A stretch of 64,000 nt of DNA from CAYQQK01 sp964420065 (GTDB taxonomy: Bacteria; Bacillota; Dethiobacteria; DTU022). Positions 59,556 to 64,000 of this stretch are shown in pieces. Below the pieces are notes generated by a model. The model was not told the origin of the DNA. It searched no databases and saw only the letters and a list, made by a program, of their open reading frames with translations. Made by a program: the position numbers and the translations under genes. Position 1 is the stretch's first letter, and each line of letters begins with the position of its first letter. The stretch is from positions 101,827 through 165,826 of the forward strand of contig CAYQQK010000002.1 of the NCBI GenBank assembly GCA_964420065.1, in the 5' to 3' direction.

Positions 59556-60502
59556 AGGGGACACGGGGACGTCAGACCGTGTGATAAATTCGTCTGTCAT
59601 CCATACTGATAGGCTTTAGATTTCCTTGTTTAACCCAAAAAGAGGGAAACCGCGGGGTTAGGCAAACTCCGGGTTCCTTCTTTCTTGTAACCTTCTCACC
59701 ATTTCCTTGACACCGAGGATGTTAATGGCTCTTCACCGCTTTCTTCTAACTCCTGTTCATATTGTTCATACCGAATCTGACGCTTTTTTAATTCTTCAAT
59801 TCTTTTTTTGATCTCTTCCGCTGTAGGACTACGATCTGTTTTTTCTAGTTCATCGTTCTGGTCCAGCTCGTCAAGATAGCTGTTTATTTTTTCTTCAATA
59901 TATTTTTGACGCTGTTTGATCTTCTTCCGGCTGTAGTTGTTTTTCTTGGAATTAGAGGCTTTAAATTTAGTGCCATCAATGGCAACCATCTCTTTGCTAA
60001 AAAGCTCCCATTCCTTGCATAACCCGGTAAAATCCCTGAAATTCTTTTTCAAGGCTTTTTTGTTATTCTTCCGGAAATCTGCAATGGTTTTAAAATCAGG
60101 ATTTCTTTTCTTCAATAACCAGATCAGCTCAATATTGCGCTTGCTCTCGTGCTCTAAACGGCGCGAAGAACGAATACGGTTTAAATAACCATAAAGGTAG
60201 AGTTTAAGCATTACCCGCGGATCATAAGGTGGGCGGCCAACCTTCGGGCAAATGGCAAAGTTAAATCCCTAGACTACCAGGTTGAGTTGCTCGACGTAAG
60301 TGTCAATTACTCTAACCGGGTTGTCAGAGGAAATGTAATCATCAATGCTTTCTGGAAATAAAATAAGCTGATTGCGATCCGTCCCTTTAACGTATGTCTT
60401 GACCCACCCCACCAATGATTGTTAAATAGATTATATCATATATGTTACATTTTGTGTACCCCTTTTTGACTATTTATCACACAGTCTGACGTCCCCCCGT
60501 CT
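59556..60502 (-). mobile_element. Degenerate IS1182-type element with matched inverted ends
   Basis: The left end reads GGGGACGTCAGACCGTGTGATAAAT (59566-59590) and the right end is its inverse, ATTTATCACACAGTCTGACGTCCCC (60472-60496), differing at one position. The 947-base unit carries a transposase gene with an internal stop and missing C-terminal half, so it is an internally deleted copy. The right end lies directly after the stop codon of the GGDEF/HD-GYP gene. Confidence 0.75.
59696..60412 (-). pseudogene. IS1182-family transposase, broken
   Basis: From a GTG at 60412 the frame reads VKTYVKGTDRNQLILFPESI, DNPVRVIDTYVEQLNLVV, then a TAG stop at 60271-60269, and continues in the same frame with GFNFAICPKVGRPPYDPRVM, LKLYLYGYLNRIRSSRRLE, and KEMVAIDGTKFKA. 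These are typical of the IS1182 family. It is cut off after a Lys/Glu-rich region (stop at 59696), leaving about half the normal length. Codon use is AT-rich relative to flanking genes. Confidence 0.85.
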
Positions 60503-60504
60503 TT

Positions 60505-62295
60505 CTATAACTCCGGTGACTCCTGCAAAACCGAGGCAACGATCTGCACCAATTCAGGATCGAACTGTGTGCCGGCGCATCTTTTTAGCTCGGCAAGAGC
60601 ATCACCCGGAGGGATGGCTTCCCGGTAAGGCCTTCCCCCCGTCATTACCTCGTAAGCATCAACAACAGCAATAATCCTGGCCAACAAAGGGATCTCCTTC
60701 CCCTTCAAACCCTGTGGATATCCTGAACCATCCCAATGTTCGTGATGCGCCAATATATCTTCCGCTAGATGGGCATACACCTCCGTGGCCCGGGCGATTC
60801 TACACCCGATTTCCGGATGCTTCCGCATAATTCCCTTTTCTTTTGTCGATAAAGCCCCTCTTTTGGTTATTAATTCTTTGGGAATGTTTATTTTCCCGAT
60901 ATCGTGTAGAGAAACCAGGGCGGCCAGCCGGTCTTGCTCCGAATCAGGGAGTCCTACTTTTTCACCAATTTTCACCGCCATCTTTTGCATGCGCTTGATA
61001 TGCTCTTCTGTTTCAAAACTTTTTTCCGCCAATATTTGTAACAGATAATTTAAAACAGTATCTCTTGTATTTTGGTATTCTGCAAGTTTCTGCATATACA
61101 TATCCTTTTCAGCTTTCATTAAAATTTGTGCCAGGGTTTTCCCGGTGCTATTTTGAAAGGCGACGCCCAAAGCTATCGAGAGCGGGGGCCATTCTGGGCA
61201 AGTTTTACGGCAGCAATGGATTATTCTTTGGCAGACATTCTTTGCCTCTTCGAGCGTAGTTTGCGGCAACAGAATTATAAATTCATCACCACCCCAACGG
61301 GCGACAAGATCCTTTTTTCGGCAGGATTTTTTTAGCAGATGCGCTGTATGGCGAAGCATTTTATCCCCTTCATCGTGCCCACAGGTATCGTTGATCAACT
61401 TTAATCCATTCACATCGGCCATGATGATGCAGATGGGCAGCTGCATTTTGTCTGCATCCAGTTTTTTCATTTCTTCTTCCAGAAAACAACGGTTATAAAG
61501 TCCCGTAAGACTATCGTGAAAGCTCAGGCGCCGCATCTCTTCTTCGGCCTGTTTGCGGGCGGTAATATCCATCAACACCCCCTGTATACCCATTACACGC
61601 CCTTCCCTGACAATTGCCTTGGCAGATGTTCTCACCCAGGTAACATGTCCTGTTTTGGACAAAAAACGATATTCGGTAGCCTCGTTCACTCCCGACAATA
61701 CCTTTAAAAATTGTTCCAGGCGTCCCTCCGAATCATCGGGATGGACAAATTCGATGAAACGCTTTCCCACCAACTCGGAAAGAGTATAGCCGCTCAGCTG
61801 TTCGGCATTGGGGGAGATATAAACTATCTGCGCCTTTTCATCCAGGATATAGACTACTTCATTTAAATTTTCCACAAGTTTCCGGTAGCGGATCTCGCTA
61901 TTCTGCAAGGCTTGTTCCATTTTCCTGGCATCGGTAATATTCCGGAAGATTACGGCGAAATAACCATATTCTTTACTGTAGGCAATTATTTCGTACCAGT
62001 GGTTTTTCGATTCAAAGTATTGTTCAAAACACACTTTCCCACCGGTGAGAGCGACATTGCCAAAAATATCGATCCAGTTATAATCGGAATTTTTAATGCC
62101 GGGGTAAACTTCTGTAATTTTTCGGCCTATAATATCATTCTTTGAAAGACCGATCATTTCTGTAAAATTATCGTTCACATTAAGAAAAACGTAATCCACA
62201 GGTTTGCCGGCGCCATCCGTTATAGTTTGGCAATAGGAAAAAGGAGCGGGGAGACCCTCAAAGAGCATGCGGTATCTGCCATCATTTCGCTCCAT
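60505..62295 (-). CDS. PAS-PAS-GGDEF-HD-GYP cyclic di-GMP signalling protein
   Basis: A 596-residue cytoplasmic protein. Two PAS domains (about 10-125 and 135-255; the second has the PAC motif GHVTWVRTSAKAIVREGR) are followed by a GGDEF domain (about 262-415) with RWGGDEFIILLP intact, and an HD-GYP phosphodiesterase domain (about 420-590) with LVSLHDIGKINIP and HHEHWDGSGYPQGLKGKEIP. Both synthesis and breakdown motifs look intact, so it may switch activity by PAS ligand. No membrane segment. The ATG at 62295 has GAGG six bases upstream; a GTG at 62307 is the alternative. Confidence 0.92.
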   Translation of the reverse strand: MERNDGRYRMLFEGLPAPFSYCQTITDGAGKPVDYVFLNVNDNFTEMIGLSKNDIIGRKITEVYPGIKNSDYNWIDIFGNVALTGGKVCFEQYFESKNHWYEIIAYSKEYGYFAVIFRNITDARKMEQALQNSEIRYRKLVENLNEVVYILDEKAQIVYISPNAEQLSGYTLSELVGKRFIEFVHPDDSEGRLEQFLKVLSGVNEATEYRFLSKTGHVTWVRTSAKAIVREGRVMGIQGVLMDITARKQAEEEMRRLSFHDSLTGLYNRCFLEEEMKKLDADKMQLPICIIMADVNGLKLINDTCGHDEGDKMLRHTAHLLKKSCRKKDLVARWGGDEFIILLPQTTLEEAKNVCQRIIHCCRKTCPEWPPLSIALGVAFQNSTGKTLAQILMKAEKDMYMQKLAEYQNTRDTVLNYLLQILAEKSFETEEHIKRMQKMAVKIGEKVGLPDSEQDRLAALVSLHDIGKINIPKELITKRGALSTKEKGIMRKHPEIGCRIARATEVYAHLAEDILAHHEHWDGSGYPQGLKGKEIPLLARIIAVVDAYEVMTGGRPYREAIPPGDALAELKRCAGTQFDPELVQIVASVLQESPEL

Positions 62296-62607
62296 ATTAT
62301 ACCTCACATTCCTGATATGTTAGTTTTTTCTGCACGGGCTCCATTTGATATACTTTCTATTCTTGAATTATATTGGTTACCAGCAAATTTCGCTATTCCC
62401 GCCGGTTTTCCTACCGGGAGAAGTTGAATTGTGCAGCAATTGGCTATCACAAGCTCGTTGTGAAGAACTACATCAACTTTTTCTCCATAGCCAAGAAGAA
62501 GTGGAAGTGGTCGATCTGGAACGGATTCTGTATGACCGTCGTAACTGGCGGGCAATTATATAGCATGTCTGCAGCAAGAACACATGGGGGGCTTAAGGGT
62601 TGGCTTT
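62296..62607. other. Gene-free stretch of about 310 bases
   Basis: Several overlapping frames of 60-85 codons exist on both strands, but none has a ribosome site or a familiar motif. I see nothing supported here. Confidence 0.45.
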
Positions 62608-62630
62608 GAAAAAATGATGAGTTGATCATT
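62608..62630 (-). terminator. Weak terminator after the XRE regulator
   Basis: On the minus strand AATGAT and ATCATT pair around CAACTC, followed by TTTTC. The stem is AT-rich and includes the XRE stop codon, so it is weak. Confidence 0.4.
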
Positions 62631-62820
62631 CTTCAAACTGAAAGAGTTCTTCTACCGGAGTCTTCAGCAACCGGGCCAGTCTCATTGCCAAGACCAGGGT
62701 GGGATTGTACTTGTCATTTTCGATGGCATTGATCGTCTGGCGCGTCACCCCCGCCTTCCGGGCCAGGTCCTCCTGCCGCCATTCCAGTTCCCGGCGCAGT
62801 TCCCTTATTCTATTCTTCAT
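62626..62820 (-). CDS. Small XRE-family transcriptional regulator
   Basis: A 64-residue single-domain helix-turn-helix protein: RELRRELEWRQEDLARKAGVTRQTINAIENDKYNPTLVLAMRL is a complete XRE HTH with recognition helix TRQTINAIE, very like the YgzD/YvaO-type regulators paired with a small membrane protein. Its start overlaps the upstream membrane gene by 11 bases. It most likely represses its own operon at the dyad at 63086-63103. Confidence 0.9.
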   Translation of the reverse strand: MKNRIRELRRELEWRQEDLARKAGVTRQTINAIENDKYNPTLVLAMRLARLLKTPVEELFQFEE

Positions 62821-63061
62821 TCCGACCGCCGCCGCTCATCTTTCTGGTGTAGACAAGGTGAGCTGTCCAGAAAACGAGATATTGCGTGATCAGAATGAAA
62901 AATGCCCAGCCCATTTCACCGGTGACAGCCTTTTCGTACACTGTCAGGGCGAAAAGCGCACATCCCGAATAAAGTGTGGACCAGCGCAGGGACTTCAAGG
63001 CAATCTCTTTTTCCATCTCGTCCGAGCAGCGAAAACCGAGCCTTTTCAAAACCCCTTTCAT
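62810..63061 (-). CDS. Two-helix membrane protein paired with XRE regulator
   Basis: An 83-residue protein with two hydrophobic segments (about 30-48 and 55-73), a basic N-terminus (MKGVLKRLGFRCSDEMEKE) and a polar C-terminus. GGGAGG lies eight bases before the ATG at 63061. It has the look of the DUF3796/DUF2178-type small membrane proteins which occur with short XRE regulators, but I cannot assign a family firmly. Confidence 0.7.
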   Translation of the reverse strand: MKGVLKRLGFRCSDEMEKEIALKSLRWSTLYSGCALFALTVYEKAVTGEMGWAFFILITQYLVFWTAHLVYTRKMSGGGRNEE

Positions 63062-63085
63062 GGCGGCAACCTCCCTGAGCGATAA

Positions 63086-63103
63086 TGTCAATACTTCTTG
63101 ACA
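63086..63103. promoter_or_regulatory. Perfect inverted repeat operator (TGTCAA-N6-TTGACA)
   Basis: TGTCAA (63086-63091) and TTGACA (63098-63103) form a perfect dyad just downstream of the -10 box of the XRE/membrane operon; a further TTGACA is the -35 box itself. It is probably the site for the XRE regulator. Confidence 0.6.
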
Positions 63104-63106
63104 TCA

Positions 63107-63134
63107 AGTGTAACAGGAAGGCCAGGAATGTCAA
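63107..63134 (-). promoter_or_regulatory. Promoter of the membrane protein/XRE operon
   Basis: TTGACA (63129-63134) and TACACT (63107-63112) on the minus strand are separated by 16 bases. Transcription would start near 63100, inside the operator dyad. Confidence 0.6.
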
Positions 63135-63156
63135 GTCCGTTTTACATTATATCCTT

Positions 63157-63185
63157 CGGGGACACGGGGACCTTTCTAACGTCCT
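63157..63185. repeat. GGGGAC-type repeat, degenerate copy
   Basis: GGGGACACGGGGACCTTTCTAACGTCC resembles copy 1 at 48971-48994 (GGGGACATTTCTAATGTCC) with two mismatches in the stem. It is upstream of the XRE operon promoter, in a 280-base stretch to 63345 that has no gene. Confidence 0.5.
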
Positions 63186-63345
63186 GCCGAAAAGTGGCTG
63201 CAGATGGGTTACGACGTTTCCTTTACCTTTACCTTTTCCTTTTGGCCGTTACGATTCTCGCTGCGGTTCCCGCCAAGTTGTAGGTTGTGGGATTTCAAAT
63301 CGACAAACTAACGCTGGATGATGCTGCTTTCCATCAGACTGTGGA

Positions 63346-63762
63346 TCATTCAAAAGATGGCTCTACTGTAACGTTCAATCGCCCGGCAGCCTCAGCCAGA
63401 GCCTTGTCCAAGGTCCACAGGGTTGAGCCCTTTTCCAGCGCCAGGCTGAGATAGGCGCTGTCATATACGGCAAGGCCCAGCTGGAAAGAGAAGGCCAGGC
63501 AGACAGCAGGTTCTACCGGCCAAACTGTAAACTGAAATTCTATTAGAGCCTCCAACGCTGCCGTAGCCGCTGTCTGGGGAAGACGTCCGCGACGGACGGC
63601 CACCCCTAGAATATTTGCCACCTCGTACCAAAAATTTGGCGGCACAAACAACCTGGTTTCCGGACTGGCAGCAACGCTATCGCGTAATGAAAGACACAAA
63701 GCCGCCCCCCATCGGACAAAATCCAGGAGAGAGCCACCGAAGCATCTAACCACCACGCTCAA
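63346..63762 (-). pseudogene. VapC-type PIN toxin, frameshifted at the N-terminus
   Basis: The main frame carries VPPNFWYEVANILGVAVRRGRL, LGLAVYDSAYLSLALEKGSTLWTLD, typical of PIN-domain VapC toxins with the second and third acidic residues (E in YEVAN, D in VYDSAY, D in TLDKAL). But the expected start MSVVLDASVALSW, with the first catalytic Asp, is split: TTG AGC GTG GTG is followed by an extra base, then LDASVALSWILSDGG reads in another frame until a G run (63705-63710), where the frame returns. Two compensating single-base changes would explain this, either real mutations or assembly errors. Confidence 0.7.
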
Positions 63763-63842
63763 AATCTTCTTCCCTCTTCCCGCATCTGCTGTATTTCCTG
63801 CGGCGAAACATTTGTTTTTAATGCAGCGCGGATCTGATCCAT
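63759..63842 (-). pseudogene. Partial antitoxin of the VapC pair
   Basis: A frame ending at 63759 overlaps the VapC start (TTTTGA) and reads MDQIRAALKTNVSPQEIQQM then REEGRRF. Upstream in frame it continues as NGYLTFRKAASAG without a usual start before an earlier stop near 63919. It has the look of the C-terminal, toxin-wrapping part of an antitoxin whose DNA-binding part is lost. Confidence 0.45.
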
Positions 63843-64000
63843 CCCCGCCGAGGCGGCTTTGCGAAATGTAAGATAACCGTTACCAAAAATTAAGGGTATA
63901 ATGTTATCGCATTACCCACTCGCCATCAACTATTAATGATCTTGCTCCAGGCATTCCGCAAATGCGCTTTGATAAATGAGGTCAAAGCCATGTTGGTTAT
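63843..64000. other. Right edge, unresolved
   Basis: The last 160 bases contain short open fragments. A minus-strand piece ending at 63904 reads GMPGARSLIVDGEWVMR, which resembles amidohydrolase termini, but is only 25 codons between stops. I cannot support a gene here. Confidence 0.35.

Noticed and set aside
62345..62609. Overlapping plus- and minus-strand frames between the GGDEF and XRE genes
   Set aside because: None has a ribosome site, known motif or clear coding composition.
63904..63980. Amidohydrolase-like peptide GMPGARSLIVDGEWVMR near the right edge
   Set aside because: Only about 25 codons lie between stop codons, too short to support a gene or a firm homology call.

Overview
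The window looks like part of a spore-forming, high-GC Bacillota (Clostridia-type) genome, probably a draft or metagenome assembly, because a run of exactly 100 N sits inside a repeat gene near 55.5 kb. The evidence is the Gram-positive gene order (zapA-cvpA-[polX slot]-mutS2, pheST with a T-box, infC-rpmI-rplT with a leader, ktrAB), a YtxC-type sporulation gene, AGGAGG ribosome sites with frequent GTG and TTG starts, and sigma-A promoters with TATAAT boxes. I cannot name the genus.

Layout. From 1 to 47.5 kb nearly everything reads leftward (minus strand) and is dense, GC-rich core genome. 1-4.5 kb: tsaB (cut by the edge), tsaE, an ABC-F ATPase, a small membrane protein, a flavin oxidase. 4.8 kb: tRNA-Ser(CGA). 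5-12.5 kb: a mannose/mannoside block (hexose phosphomutase, GDP-mannose pyrophosphorylase, two GT4-type glycosyltransferases and a GH130 phosphorylase) that could form a closed synthesis and phosphorolysis loop. 12.7-22.4 kb: a ten-gene vitamin B12 uptake and late-assembly operon (btuF-btuC-btuD-cobU-cobQ-cbiB-cobS-cobD-cobT-cobC) behind a promoter, a cobalamin riboswitch and an intrinsic terminator. 22.4-27.5 kb: a NusG-II protein, an ATP-grasp enzyme and a divergent class A PBP. 27.5-31.9 kb: mutS2, a PolX-HhH/alkyladenine-glycosylase fusion, cvpA, zapA. 32-35.9 kb: pheST with a Phe T-box. 36-38.8 kb: an rRNA methylase and the Ktr potassium system. 38.9-42 kb: rplT, rpmI, infC (AUU start), and thrS lacking its TGS domain. 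42-47.5 kb: ytxC-like gene, lipid kinase, solitary DNA methylase, TGS GTPase, moeA.

From 47.5 kb to the right edge the character changes. Coding density falls, strands alternate, base composition is lower in GC, and there are many broken genes (deacetylase, BRCT protein, transposases, VapC). The region carries a degenerate IS1182-type element with matched ends and dispersed GGGGAC-type palindromes. Intact genes here are a DUF3006 protein with a non-standard start, a response regulator and histidine kinase separated by a methyltransferase, a DUF4153 membrane protein, a secreted glycine-rich repeat protein, a CPBP protease, a methyltransferase behind an attenuator-like leader, a PAS-GGDEF-HD-GYP protein and an XRE/membrane-protein pair with its own operator.

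The most notable observations are: (1) the leader of the methyltransferase at 58.5-59.2 kb, with a nine-residue leader peptide, competing hairpins and an intrinsic terminator, resembling ribosome-mediated attenuators of antibiotic-resistance genes; (2) the self-contained mannoside synthesis/phosphorolysis cluster; (3) the fusion of the PolX N-terminal domain to an alkyladenine DNA glycosylase at the usual polX position; (4) a cobyric acid synthase without its glutaminase domain; (5) the gapped glycine-rich secreted protein.
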